NCBI RefSeq assembly: GCF_030867145.1
Contig: NC_134428.1
Span: forward strand, 24,903,537-24,967,536
Source: Opisthocomus hoazin
Taxonomy: Eukaryota; Chordata; Aves; Opisthocomiformes; Opisthocomidae
DNA length: 64,000 nt
Direction of reading: 5' to 3'
Below the pieces are notes generated by a model. It saw only the letters and a program-made list of their open reading frames with translations, had not been told where the DNA came from and did not search any database. The first letter of the stretch is position 1; each line of letters opens with the position of its first letter. Position numbers and translations under genes: made by a program. This document shows, in pieces, positions 49,161 to 62,800 of this stretch.

Positions 49161-49434
49161 ACAGGACAAGGGGCAATGGGCACAAACTGAGGGACAGGAA
49201 GTTCCGTCTGAACATGAGGAAGAACTTCTTCCCTCTGAGGGTGACGGAGCACTGGAACAGGCTGCCCAGGGAGGTTGTGGAGTCTCCTTCTCTGGAGATA
49301 TTCAAGACCTGCCTGGACAAGGTCCTGTGCAGCCTGCTGTAGGTGACCCTGCTTCGGCAGGGGGGTTGGACTAGATGACCCACAGAGGTCCCTGCCAACC
49401 CCTACTATTCTGTGATACTCTGTGATATTCTGTG
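49161..49434 (+). mobile_element. CR1 LINE 3' end with terminal octamers
   Basis: Very close to the copy at 43.6 kb over its full length: same 5' truncation point (AGGACAAGGGGCAATGGGCA), same HWNRLP region, and a tail of ATTCTGTGATACTCTGTGAT. The shared truncation point suggests a subfamily-specific stop in reverse transcription. Confidence 0.93.
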
Positions 49435-49855
49435 AAGCCCCGAGCGAGCTGCCCGCGGAGCACCACGCTCGGGCTGTGGGTCCGAAAGTCCTGCCCGCGC
49501 CGAGGCCGTGCTGCCCGCGCCGAGGCCATGCCGGGAGAGGCGACAGCAGCCCTTTCTGCTCTGACATCTGCCTGTCCCCGCTATCAGCAGGGACACCGGC
49601 AGGTCTGGGTGCAGAAAGGGTGATTATCCTGGGGAGCGAGGTGTGCGTCTGCAGCAGAGGGGAGCTGAGCAGCGTGGTGACCCCCTCCCCGCCCCATGGC
49701 ACGTCCCTCCTGCCAACGGCCTGGGTTGCTCTGGTCGTGGCGCAGGCAGACGATGACGCTGGTGTAGCACGGTGACCCATCAAACAACACCCTACCCCTG
49801 GCTGTAGCACGCTGTCCCCAGCGGCGCTGTGGTGGGCGGAGCATGGGCATCCTAG
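49435..49855. other. Spacer between CR1 tail and minisatellite
   Basis: About 420 bp with no recognisable gene or repeat apart from a two-copy GCCCGCGCCGAGGCC direct repeat near 49491-49527. Confidence 0.5.
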
Positions 49856-50585
49856 GAGTGGCATGGTGGCTTTGGCTGTGGCAAGGTATCCTGGCTGTGA
49901 TGTGGCATCCCCAACATGGTGACTGTGGCCATGGTGTGGTGTCCCCGGCACGGTGCCTGTGGTGTGGTGTCCCTAGCATGGTGGCTGGGTGTGGCATGGT
50001 GTCCCCAGCCCCAGCACAGTGGCTGTGGTGTGGTGTCCCCAGCCCAGCACAGTGACTGTGGCCATGGTGTGGTGTCCCCGGCACGGTGGCTGTGGTGTGG
50101 TGTCCCTAGCATGGTGGCTGGGTGTGGCATGGTGTCCGCAGCCCCAGCACAGTGGCTATGGTGTGGTGTCTCCAGCCCAGCACAGTGGCTATGGTGTGGT
50201 GTCCCCAGCCCAGCACAGTGGCTATGGCCATGGTGTGGTGTCCCTGGCCCCAGCATGGTGGCCATGGCATGGTGTCCCCAGCCCCAGCACAGTGGCTATG
50301 GCTGTAGTGTGCTGTCCCTGGCCCCAGCACTGTGGCCATGGTATGGTGTACCTGGCCCCAGCATGGTGCCTGTGGTGTGGTGTCCCCAGCCCTAGCATGG
50401 TGGCTGTGGCCATGGTATGGTGTCCCCGGCCCCAGCACGGTGCCCATGGTGTGGTGTCCCCGGCCCCAACACAGTGGCCGTGTCGTGGTGTCCCCGGCCC
50501 CACCACGGTGCCCATGGTGTGGTGTCCTCGGCCCCAACACAGTGGCCGTGTCGTGGTGTCCCCGGCCCCAGCACGGTGCCCATGC
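49856..50585. repeat. Minisatellite with 133-bp higher-order period upstream of SYNGR3
   Basis: About 0.73 kb of units of 30-45 bp built from TGGTGTGGTGTCCCC, AGCCCCAGCACAGTGGC and TGGCCATGG. A higher-order block starting GACTGTGGCCATGG at 49921 recurs at 50054 (period 133 bp), nearly identical, showing amplification in multi-unit steps. The array ends about 240 bp before the SYNGR3 ATG. Confidence 0.92.
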
Positions 50586-50826
50586 CCCCCCCGCGCTGCC
50601 CGCGTCCCGTCGCCCCGGGACGCAGCTCGGGCTCGCAGGTGCGCGCGCCCCGCCACGCCCCCCCCCCCCTCACGGCGGGTGGTTCCTCCCGCTGCCCGCA
50701 CGCGGCGCTGCGGACGGGCCCACGCGGGAGGCGCTGGGGGGGTGGGGGGGGGGGGCTGGGGGCGGGCGCGCGGCCGGCGCGGGGCGCGCACGGCTCGGCT
50801 CGGCGCGGAGCGGGCGGCGGGGGAAG
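50586..50826 (+). promoter_or_regulatory. SYNGR3 CpG-rich promoter and 5' UTR
   Basis: Extremely GC-rich sequence with GGGGCGGGC-type GC boxes, G10 and C10 runs and many CpGs, and no TATA box. I found no good REST/NRSF site, although the gene is neuronal in mammals. The transcription start cannot be placed. Confidence 0.55.
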
Positions 50827-53800
50827 ATGGAAGGAGCGTCCTTCGGAGCGGGCCGGGCGGGGGGGGCCATCGACCCGCTGGATTTCCTGAAGCAGCCGCA
50901 GACCATCCTCCGGGTGACGACCTGGGTGAGGCGGCGCGGCCGGACCGGCCGGGAGACGGGGCGGGGGGGCGGCGGGGCTGGGCGGGGGGCGGCGGGGAGA
51001 CCCCCTCGGCGAGCCCCTCCGTGCCCCAATGCCCGGGTTTGTCCCCGGTGCTGGAGCACAGGGCGAGGGATGGTTTAGTCCCCGGGGCTTCAGCAAAGGG
51101 CAGGGGATGGGGTGTCAGCCGGGAGGCAGAGGACATTTTCCTTCCTCCCGCGCATCCGTGACAGCAGAAACCCGAGAGCCAGCCCTGCTCCGCGGAAAGG
51201 TGCCAGGTTTGGGGGCCGTTTCCCACGTAGGAGCGACTGCAGCCGAGCGCAGAGCGGGGCTCGGGCTGCGCTGAGCGGCCGCGCAGGGAAGGCTTCGCCC
51301 GCCGATGCTCCGTGAGCGGCGCGGGAGCTGCTCGCTGGGGCTCGCTGGGCCGCGGAGCGCGGCTGCCCGAGGCGTGATGGCAGCCGGTGGTTCGCCTGGC
51401 CTGCACCTGCTCGGGGCTACAAGGGTGCGTGGCTCCGGGAGGTCGGCCCTTCCCAAGAGCCCCCCGTGGCTGCCCGGGTCTCGCTGCGGCCGGCTCCTGG
51501 CTCCGGTGCTTGGCCGGAGGCTGTGGGCGAGCTGGGCCGGGCCTGGGGGTCTCGTCCGTGCCCGTGTCGCGCCTCTGCTGTGCACGGAGGCCCTCGGCTG
51601 CCCGCGCTGGCTCCGTGTCACCTTCAGCAGTGCCAGAGGCCATCAGGGAGGGAAGGAGAGGTGTGATGAGGAGGTGTTGCCCGCCCGGCTGCCCTCCTGC
51701 CAGCCAGCACGGCGCGGGCTCTCCAGGGTGGGGTGCCCTGGCCGAGGCCCTGCACGGCACAGCCTGGAAGCATGTGCTTAGCTGTAAGCACGTGAGCAAT
51801 TCCAGCTGCAATCCCATGCTGAAGTGTTTTGCTGGGTGGGAGCCAGTGGGCTTTCCAAGGCTTGGAGAAAGCCCCTAGCTCTGTGGCTGGGGAAGAACGG
51901 AGAGCGGGTGTGGATCTGGGGCATTCTGGGCAGGGTTCAGGCACCTGGCAGCAGTTGTCTCCTGAAAGCGTTGCCTCAGTCCAGAAAACTTGGTCTGGAT
52001 CCGCCTAGATCCACCTAGATCCTCCTCGAGTGGCAATGGCAAGCTGTTGGCAGTGGTGTTGGTTTTGGGTATGGTTAGATAAATTGTTGGCCCACTGATG
52101 GTGAGGTAGGGTCCTCGTAAAAGAAATTTGCCACGACGCACCCAGACTGCTCACCGTCCTTGTTGTACAGCAGGGGATCAGATGCTGCTGGGAAGCAGGA
52201 ACAAGATATGGAATATAGAGATAAAAATCCCAGTTTAGAAAATGTTCATGTGTGTATTCGTTGGCTGGTTTATTCAATGGCCAACCAAGTCACTCGTTTC
52301 ACAGTTCTGCATTCACAGGGAATCTGTGAAAACCAGGCACTACAGAAATGCATCAACTTAACTCTAACCCAGTACAGGGGGACACTGACGTGGACAGACG
52401 TGAGACACACGCAGAGCTGGCCCAGGCGTAAATGTCTGCAGTGCTGAGAGCCGGCTCCAAAGCCACTGAGCTCCAGGGGAGGTTTTTTGCTGTTTTCAGT
52501 GGGCTGGGGATCGAGCCGTGGAAGCTCATGTTAAAAGCCCTTTGGACCACTTTTCCCAGGTCTGACATTTGCTGGCAGATCTGTCAGGGACCGTTTTCCA
52601 TCACCGCTCCAGCTCGGGGGTTCAGAGAGCCGGCTGGCATTCGCTCAGCTGTTGCAGTCCGGTTACCTGTGGCTTGAACCATCGTTTATGGCTCCTTTGC
52701 AGTGTGAGCAGGGACTTCAGGCAGTTGAGAGGTGTGAGGGGAGGTTTCCTGCCCACCCACCTGCGTGGCCATCGCTGTTTTCTTGTAGCTTTTGTGAGGC
52801 AGTGTGTGCCCAGGCTCCTTCTGAGCAGTCGCTTTGCTGCTCTTGCCTGACGGGACTCTTGTCAAGATGGAGAGCTTGGATGGAGGGTTTGCCACGAGGA
52901 TTTGCCTGTGAGGCCTCTACTGCCTTTAGAATCATAGAATTATAGAATCACAGAATGGTTTGGGTTGGAAAGGACCTTATAGATCATCCAGTCCAATCCC
53001 CCTGCCCTGGGTAGGGACCCCTTCCACCAGCCCAGGGTGCTCAGAGCCCCATCCAGCCTGGCCTTGAACACTGCCAGGGACGGAGCAGCTTCTCTGGGCA
53101 ACCTGTGCCAGGGCCTCAGCACCCTCACAGTAAAGAATTTCTTCCCTATATCTAATGTAAATCTCTGGTCTTTCAGTTTAAAGCCATCACCCCTTGTCCT
53201 ATCCCTCCACGCCGTTGTCACAAGCCCCTCTCCAGCTCACTGGCAGCTGCTCTAAGGTCTCCCCACAGCCTTCTCTTCTCCATGCTGAACAGCCCCAGCT
53301 CTGCCAGCCTTTCCTCCTTTCTGTTCTGCCCTGGCACTGGTAATTCCTGCGCCAGTGGCACATGGCAGTGTCTGCCCCTTACCGCACCGTGCTGGTGGCC
53401 GGTCGGGTGGCACGGACCAGCGCCCTGCCGAGACACTCCCTGATGCACAAAGCGAACAGAAACCTTCCTGGGCTCTCCAGCCTGCCATGACGGCGGGGAC
53501 GAGCTGCCTGTGCCTGCACGTAGCAGCCGTGGATGGTTATTCAGAAAGCCCTTGACTGAGTCTTTGAGGATGACTGAGTTTAGGTGTTGGGGTGGGTTTT
53601 CTTCATGTGGTTTTCCTTCCTGTGCTTTGTTGATGCATCTTTTTAAAGATGTTTAACCTGTGCAGTTGGATCAAACCTCGCAGACGTAACCCTCGCTGCG
53701 AGTGTGATGGTAAAAAGAAATGATGAGAAAAGGAGGGAGCTGCCTGAGATGGGCTGGTTTGCGTGGCAGCATGGGTGATGGAGAGCCATCGCTCGGTGCG

Positions 53801-56800
53801 AGCGACTGGGGTCCGGCTGGTGGCTGGTGGCCGTTGCTGGGGTTTCACGACGAGCTGTCGCCAAGGGAGGGTCCAGCTCCGTTTTGTGACGCCGGTAGTT
53901 GCTTCGGGGCAGGGGCTTCAAACCTTGTGCTGGCAAATGTCTAAGAGACCTGCAGGTGAGCGGTGACTTCGGTGTAGAAATCCCCAAATGTAAGTGATGG
54001 TAAAAGGGGATTCCTGGTTCTGCCTCGCACAGCAACCTCTCCCTGACAGATACCGTGATTCTGAGTATCTGAGGGGAACAAACCGCTCCTGGCTTGAGCT
54101 GTAAAATCAAAAGCTGGAAAGAACCATTTAACGGTTCCTCATTCATTTCTTCCCCCTCTGTCTGATGCTGTTTTACAGATGAAGATGTGATCACTCTTGT
54201 GGTTTCCTTTTGAGACCTTTTTTGCACAGCAAAACAAACTCGATATTCATGAAGGATGCCCGCAGAATCATGAGTTCCTTTCTCTGTGACTGCCAGCACC
54301 AGCTAGACTTTCAAGTGGCGACGCAGCTTTGCAGGGGCATTGCTCATTTAACGTAGGGATTGGTTTGACTTTTAAAAGCAGTTCTGGAAAAAATTTTCAG
54401 TAATTCCTGTGAATTTCAGTAAGAGCCACAGTAAAAGCGCGGTGCCCGGTCCCGCTGGCACAGCCTGCTCGGAAGGGCTGGGCCGCTCTCGCCTCCCTCC
54501 ACCCACCCAGCCATTCCCTCTGCCCCTGGGGAGCTCAGCAGGAGATCTGGTCCCTATTTTACTACAACATAGAGGAATATTCAGGTATTTTTTTTAAATG
54601 GCTCTTTTTTGCTCCAGTGACTCCCGTGTTGCTGACCTGCACAGCTGGACAACCTTGCCTGCAACCGGCACGCTGGCAGCTGCCTGACCCCATCTGCTGC
54701 CATATCTCTTGTTTCTTAAAGTTGAATTAATTTGTAGTTCACCATTTGGATCACTGGAGAGAGCTTTCCCTATGCAGTATTTTATCTCCTTAGGCCCAGT
54801 ATTTTGTTTTGGTTTTCCTTGCAATAGTCTTATGCTTTTAAGAGCAAAACCTTTATTAAGGGACTGGGCTAGGGCAGCCAGATCTGATTATTTGGCAGAG
54901 GCATGGCAGGGAAGTGGCAGTCCCTGTAGCCTTTGATGTGTGGTGGGGAACTTGTATGACCAGAGGTTTCTTCAGCTCAGATTTTTATGTGCTGAGCTTT
55001 GCACTTGTGTGGGTCTTAGTCCATGATACAGCAGATCATTGCCTTTCAGCAAGGGAAGTGCGCTTTGCCGAGTTGTGACTTTAGTCAGGGAAGTGCCGGG
55101 TGGTGGCTTGATGTGTCAGGAATTAGGTGGTGGTTCCCGGAGGGAGGGAGCGTGCCCTTGCTGTCCTAGTCCACGTTTGGTTTGTTTCTCCACAGGGATG
55201 GAAAGGGCGGTGTCTGTGCTCATGGTAAAAGGTGTGTTTATTTTTATTAGAAGAAACAAGCTCAGGAGCAGAAGAGCCAGGCAGCAAACGTAGAAGACTG
55301 TGGCTTCAGGACTGTCGCTACCCCGCACCCTCAGGGCAGAGCACTTCTGAGGAGTTTCACGCCCGGGGTGAAGCTGCAGAAGTGCTGGTCTGCGGGGCAT
55401 ACGTTTGGGTTTGCAGGGCTGCAACACACAGCTCTTGTAAAGGGTTGGAGCTGGCGCCTGGAAAGCTCCCTGGCTGGAGCAGACCTTGCCTGCTCCAGGC
55501 ATCCTGCAGAGGCAGCTGGAGGTGGCTGCTTGGCGTACCCAGCACGGGGCTGGGACCTCCCCAGGAGACATCAGCGAGAAACCCGAGGTGGGAGCCCTAG
55601 TGCTGCAAGCGCCGAATAGCTCCCACGGCCTTCAGGGGTTTCACTGACTCTGGAGCACTTGGGGCTTTTAGAGAAGAGCTGCAAGGCTGGTCTGGCACTT
55701 AAGGAGCCCGCGGCGACGTGGAGAATCATTAGCGTGATCTTAGCTGCTCTGGACTGTGTCTGGTCTTGGCTGCTTTTCAGTAGGGTCACCAGATTTCCGT
55801 CTTTATTCTCTCCGTGGGCTGTAGATTAAAGGCAGAACTTAAATTTAGCATTTTTGGTAATGGAATTATACAGAAGTTTCACTGCATCTGAGCTTAAAAT
55901 GCTGCTAAATTATCATTTTCCTGTCATCACTGGTTCAAAACGCTGCCGGCTCGCCATGTGCTCAGATTGCGTTACTAGATTAGGAACTCTGAATGGGCGC
56001 TGTGTTTCAGCCAGCATCTCTTGCCACATTAGAAAAAGTAAATCAGGAAAAATCGGTCATGTGGTCATCACTGTGCATCCTTCCCAAGCGGATCAGCCTG
56101 GTAGACATGTCCCTAAACCTGTTACGGCCAGCATCGTGCCACCCCTCTTGGTGCCAGAAACCGCGTCAGGTCTTTCCTCTGTGGTCGTATCCATAGTCCT
56201 TGTGGGAGATCTGGCAGTGCTTAAAGCAGTTCTTTCGTCTTCACACCTTCCAGTAAATTCTGCAGATCTGTGCTGGAAATTTCCCTGTGACTGACAACTG
56301 TAGAGATGAACTGGAGAGGGACACGGGACCCGATTCCCCCAGAATCTGAGCGTGGTGGGTGTTGCAGGTGGCCAGCCCTCTGCCAAGGGTCTCACTCACC
56401 CCTGAGCGGAGTATCCGCACGAGGTACGCGACTCAAGACGAGGGCTTAATGGGGGCTTGGGGAAACGCTCAGTGCTAGGCAGGATTTGGCCTGTGCTGGT
56501 TTGACCGTAATTGTTTTCCCCTCCCGTTTGCTCGTCCGTCCCTCGCGTGCTGGGTGGTGCCTCGAGGAGGGCGGCATCTCTCCCACTGACGCTTGCGTGC
56601 AAGTGGTGAAGGATCACCCAGGCACTGATCCTGGCTCTGTACGTGCAGTTTGTGCCCAGCACCGTTGATTCTGAGCTACAGCAGAGCAAATTAGCGGTGG
56701 ATTATTTTTCTTCGTGCGTTCAATTTCCTTCGTGTTGACATTAATGGTTGCTTGCGTGTGTAATCAAAGCAAGGTTTTGCAGTCTCCTACAACCCCACAC

Positions 56801-59800
56801 CTTCTGGTAAGGTTTTTTATAGGTCCCAAATCAAAGTACAGTGCATCAGCAGTGGAAACATCTCACTGTAAAATGGCTGACTGTTCACACACTGAAGCTT
56901 TCAGCTTGTGCTCTCTTGTGTTAGCTGCTTTTTTCCTTGCGATGGCTGTGCTCAGACCCCGCGGTCTCCTGAAGCACATTTCAGGTGCCTGGGCTGCAGA
57001 AGGCTAAAAGCAACGTGGATGAAAAATGTGTGTGTCCTGGGGTCGGGCCGGCTCAAGCCCCAGGAGAGAACGGGAATCTGCAAAGTGTAATTACAGAGCC
57101 GAGCCAGGCAGCCTGGCCGGCCACCTTCTTCCAGGTGGGAAAAATCTGGCGCAGAGACGGCGGCCACAGGTCTCCCAGCTTTGTGCGCACCTAAAATGGT
57201 GTCTCCTTCGTGGGGCACCCAGGTGTCCCAGCGCCCTGGGCTCCGGCGAGGGTCTGTCAGCAGCTGTGGGTCCAGCAGCGTGGGCACGAGCGCCTGGACA
57301 CTGCTGGGCAGGGAACCTGCCCTCTCAGGCTCCCCCTTTCTCATTTTTTGGGAGAAGAATGAGATGTCCCTCGGTCTCCTGCTGCAGGGCTGCCTGCGTG
57401 TCCGTGCTGCCGGCAGCCTGCCCGCCGTGTGCCATCACCTCCTGTCGCTCCAGCCCAGCCCCTGCCAGGGCATCCACCAGCACTGGGCGCTCGGCCCCGG
57501 TCCCCTGCGCTTAACGGCCGTTGCCAGAGAGGACAAAAGAGGCAGGAGGTCTTGTCTAAAATAGGGTGAGTGGGGGACACGGGGGTCGGGCAGCGAGCAA
57601 GGAGAGCGTGTGCGGTGTGTGTCTGAGTCCAGTACTTTGCATACCCAAGGCAGCCGTGGAGCTGCGGCTCCTGCCCGCACGCAGCCTCCAGCCTTGGGTG
57701 AGCAGCGTCCCTAGGGTGCTCCCCGAGGGTTTTGGGGTGATACTCAAAACCAGTCTGCTTTTGGCTTTGCACCAGCCGTTTGCCGGAATCCATCATGGCC
57801 GGTGTGCCCAGACCCTCTCACCGATCGCTGCCAAGAGCTGTCCCTTTTCCCAGTGTTACAGAAATGCTGATTGGCCTGGTGAGGTTGGCCCCTCTTGCTT
57901 GGAAGCAAGCTTTAAACTGGTGGAACTGGGCAGCTGGCGTTCATTAAGAAGTGAGGTCCCTGGCTTCTCGCTGGTTTTGGTGAATCGTGGACACCTTGGC
58001 ACTTCCACGAGCAGCTGGTCTGCGTCATCATGGCTCCGAGCACTTCATGCCTCGTCGTTCTTCCTCCCGGGGTGTGGCTGAGGCACAGAAGCTCCTTTGT
58101 GTGGCTGAAGTGCAAGCCTTAATGGAAGGGATGGGAGAAGATGGCTTTGCTCCTTCCCATCCCTCCCTGCCTCTGGATGCGGGGAGCAGCATTAATGGTC
58201 TGTGCTGCCGGAGCCACGTGCCGGGGGCACCGGGGAGAGGCAGGGCTCGGCAACCTGCATGGCGGGCTGCTGGCCAGGAGACCCCGAGCTGCAAGCAGGT
58301 TGATGTGAAAGCTAAGGCAGGGGGATGCAGTTTCATACTGGGGTGGCTGGAGGTAATCCAGTTTTCTTACTGGGTCTTGCAGCAGATCACCCAACGAGAG
58401 TAAAATCGGTTGCTGGTTGTGTTGGGCTGTTCAACTGGAGAATGGAGCGTCCTGTGAATGCTCAGGCTGCTTTGCAAAGCCTGTGAGATATGGAGAAGCC
58501 CCGTTAGAAGGGTGGGTGGGCTCGGGATGCAGAGGCTCGCGCGGCAGATCCCCCCGTGCTGGTGACCTTGGCACCTGGTCCCGAGTCCTGGCACTGCTGT
58601 GCCTGGTCACGGGGACTGCAGTTTTGGGGACCGACCTGGCAGGCAGGAGGAGGTGCGAGTCGGTGGGGCATCCCCGGAGAGCGGAATCCCAGCCTCCTTC
58701 CTTAGGACCCGTAAAATCTCACTTGCAGTGGAAAATCTGACCTTGTATTTTTGCTTTCAAGTCTGGTGAACTGGTTGTGGGCTTGAGCAAGTGCAGTCTG
58801 TAGAGGTGATTGGTAAATGTTTTGCATGAACTTTAAAAAAAAAATAGGGGTTTTATTTTCCCTCATCTACCCACTTTTTCTCAAAATTTTTTTTTCCCAC
58901 CTATACTTAGAAAGACAACACCAGATCTATTCTCATTAAAATCTTTTACCACTCCCAGTTGTTTTTTTTAAGAAAAACTATAAAAGTTCAATCACAGGAG
59001 GAGGGGGAGAAAACCGATGGAAAGCTTGTTTTCACTGGAAAGCCTTGTTTTCACTGAAAAGCATGTTTTGACAGGAGTATTTCAGCCAGTGCTGATGTTT
59101 TGAGCGCATCTATCAAATGTGTGTGCTTGCGGCTCGTTCCTGTTCCAGCCTCCCGAGAAGAAGCCGTGTGTCCCGCGTTGCCTGTGCGGAATCGCTGCGG
59201 GCAGCGCCCGGCCGAGGGGGTCTGGCGGGGGGAGCTGCCCGGGTCGTCCGGCAGCAAGAAGGATGCTTTGCTTCGCAAAACCCTCGGGGGTTTGAAGCAG
59301 TGAGATGTCTGTTCTTGCCATTTCCATCCCTGAAGCGTTGCCTGGGCATCCTCCGTCGACAGCCCCAGGGGTGCGGACCTGCGTGCAGGCAGCCAGACGC
59401 CCCGTCCTGCAACGGCCGTAATCGTATTGATGGGAGCTGGAAGCACAGAGAGGTAGTCCAGGTTGTTAGTCCTGGGAGGACGAAGTAAAACACTTGTTGG
59501 AGAAGCTGAATAGAAGTTCGCTGGTCTGCCAGAGAAATAATCCCATGGAATCAGAGGTTCTCAATTATTCATGTTTTCCAGAACCACGTTATTTTTTCCA
59601 GGGTCTGTTTTATAAATGCTGCTGCTATTTCTGATGGTAAATAACAATTTTGCATTATTTATGAACAGATTTTTACAACTACTGATATTACAGCTGCTGC
59701 CAAAGCACTGGCAAAATGATTATTACTGTTTGTTGTTGTTTCTTTCTTACAATGCAACCCTTTTGCTCTTTGCATGATGATGATGTGCCCATCGCAGCGT

Positions 59801-62800
59801 GACAGCCGAGCGCTCCCTAAGTGCCGCGCCAGCGAGGAAGAGGGTGCACGTCCAGGCAGGTCGTTCGGTTGCCGTCGAGCTCGTGGCTGGTGCTTGGAGC
59901 TGAGATGAGCCAGGGATGTGTGGGAATGGTACCCCGGGTAGTGGTTAAATTCGCAGAGGAGGAAGGTGTGATTATCCCTCGTGCCAGCCATGGAGATGTG
60001 CATGGGACATAGGTACTTTCTATCCCCTGTTAACGCTCAAGGGGAAATCAAGGGTTGGACCTGAATTTTGCAGATGCACATCTGGAAGCCGACGTTTCTA
60101 GGAGGACGTCATTCAGGAGCAGGCCAGTTCCTGCAGCAGAGGAGTGTTTCCAGGGCTGAAACCCACTCCTGCTGCCCGTCGCGTAGACAGGGACGCGTGG
60201 CTCGCCTCTGCCAGGGTGGACATGCTGATCCCTTCAGCTAAGCAGGCTGTGGAGGGAAGGGCCCAGCGCAGAGCAGGAGTCTAGGGCGGCGATGGGAGAT
60301 ACCCGAGGTGTTTTGGTGGCAAGAGCCCCAAAGAGCTGCTGCTGAGACCCACAGGTGAATCCCTGAGAGATTTAGCAGGATGTCGCCCGCTCCCAGCTGA
60401 GCAGGGCAGGACGGCCGCCGCCGTCACCGGTGTTGGGGACAAGCTCTGCTCTCCTGCTCACCCCGTGGTGGGACCGCCGTGTTCTGTTTCCTTGCAGGGA
60501 TGGAGCATTTCGGGAGAGCCTGGCTGCGTGATTCCCTGCAGCCTTGTCACACTGCAGCGTGGGGGTCTCCGGGCTGGGTACAACGTGGTCTTCCTCCTGC
60601 ACATCTTCGGGTAGCTCAGGGACGCCAGCTAAATTAGCAAGCAGGTCTCAGAGCATCTCCACCACCCGACGCAGGCCAGCTCGCTGCTGGCCTGAATTTT
60701 AAGTGCTAGAAGCAATCTGAGTCTGCTGTCACTAACAGAGCTCCTGGCTCAAAGGGTGTGAAGATGAGCCCTGCCCTCGGTTGTCCTGCTGGTGGGTTTC
60801 TGGAGGTGGGAGTGAGCCTGGTGCAACCTGCTCATCCATCACCTGCTGGCAGATACCAGCGTGAGAAGCTGGTGGCAAAGTTGTAGACTTGGGGTGCTGG
60901 GGTAGCTGCTTGCAGGAGCTCCTACACACCTAAGGTAGGATGTACTCCAGAGACTGCTGCTTCTGCTCATCATTTATTTCGGACATCACCCTACAGAGGA
61001 AAAAAAAAATTCCTCATCAATCCTTCACATTTTAGTAATTCAGTCCCTTGAAGATCCATTTCTTTGTTCTCCATTTTGGAGGAGTCTGAGATGCCTTTGC
61101 TAGCGGGACACTTGTAGCTTCAGACAGAAGCAGCTCTGGCACGGCTTCACCTCAGCACTGGGAGGAGTTTGGAGGAGAGAGATCCCAAGGAAATCCTTTG
61201 GGGCGGGAGGGAGTGAGGCATTTGGCCAGCGCTTGGGAGAAAATGTCTATCATGATGTTGTCTTGAAGAGTGGTTAGAGCTTGCTGAACGGTTTGCTCGT
61301 AGCGGCTTCTGCTCCGTTTCACCCAGCTCTGTTAACGCTGCGCTTCGGGGAGCGCGGGGCTGTCGGAGGTGGCCCACGGCTGGGCGTCAGCTCTGTGGGT
61401 GAGACACAGGTGACTTTGCAAAGGCCACCAGCCACAGTTCGTCATGTGGCTCTTCGGCAGCCGCCTCTGCCTGTCACCTGTCTCGGTCTCGTGCACTCCT
61501 TGTCTTCTTGTTACTGGAGAAGACATAGCGGGAGCTGCACCGTATCCCGAGACCCCAGCAGCTCCCAGGGGTCCCCTCTTATCTCCCCGCCTGCATACGT
61601 GGCCTCCAGCTGTGTCATGCGGGGAGCGGGGAGCTGGTGCTGGCAGCGAGGGGCGAGATCAGAGGTTCGCAGCTTGGGGGGGGGGGTTGTCTGCACGCCT
61701 GGCTTCCCTCCCTACTCCCAGCCTCGAAATCCAAACAGTGGCACAGATCTTTCCGGGCTCTAATGGAGCAGGCTCCATCGCAAATTGTCATGCCACTTGA
61801 AGGGAGGGAGAAGGGAATTACTTAGCATGCAGCATCGTCAATGGCATTAAGTCAGGCAGACGGCTGCGTGCTGCCGTCCGGCTCCTGCCCTGCCTGGGGG
61901 GAAGTGAAAAGCCCTCGGGTCGGAGCGCTGGGACCTGGGCAGCCACCAGCAACCCCCCTGCCCTTTCGTCCCTCTCGGGGCCAAAATCAGGTCACTGGGT
62001 AGCGGATGCAGGCGCTGCATCCTTCAACCCCTGCTAAGCCGGGCGAAAAATCGCCCTGTCATTCACAGGGCAGCCTGTCCCGCTGCGCCTGGGTGAGCTG
62101 CTGCCCACCTCCCGGCTGCCGTGTCCCATCCCCACTCCAGCGGGCATCCAGTCCTTCCCGGCTCAGCCTGCTCAGCAGCCCAATTATCCTCTGTAACTTC
62201 ATTTCTCCCTGCTCAGTTACCCAAGGGGGTTTATCGAGCACAGCCTGACAGCAGAGAGCGGCGCAGGCAGAAAGACTGTGCAGAGACCTGGCCCGTCTAT
62301 TTATTTTTTCCCTCCCTAGCCTGACTGGAGAATAACATCTCTTAAAATACTCTGCAAACCAAGCTGCTGAAAGGCAGATGGGCTCACAGCGAAGGAGGAC
62401 CTCGGTACCATCCACTAGCCCGCTGCTTTGGGCCACCAACCAAGCGAGAGTCGAGATCTCTCTAGCAAATGCCATGTTGCCATGGAGTCAAAGACAGGAT
62501 TGAATCCAATTATGTTGCTGTTGGAAAACAGAGTTAAATGTAAACAGCAGCAAGTTGTGTTTTCTCCTTCCTTCTGCAGATCTTCTCCATTGTGGTGTTT
62601 GGCTCCATCGTGAATGAGTGCTACGTGAACAAGGACAGCCGGGACCCTGAGCTGCTCTGCATCTTCAATGAGAATGAGAGTGCCTGCAGCTACGGCATCG
62701 CCGTTGGCATCATCGCCTTCTTTGGCTGTATCTTCTTCTTTGTCGTGGACCTCTACTTCCAGCAGATCAGCAGCGTGAAGGACCGCAAACGGGCCGTGCT

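Noticed and set aside
48812-49951. 379-codon minus-strand frame
   Set aside because: Crosses a CR1 tail read on its antisense strand and GC-rich flanks. No protein family is recognisable.
50586-51300. REST/NRSF silencer for the neuronal gene SYNGR3
   Set aside because: Searched for TTCAGCACC and GGACAGCGCC halves; only weak TTCAGCA words occur, with no proper second half.
49989-51817. Frames of 390 and 531 codons around the SYNGR3 promoter
   Set aside because: Built from the GTGGTGTCC minisatellite and CpG-rich promoter sequence, and the true SYNGR3 exon 1 is in a different reading context.
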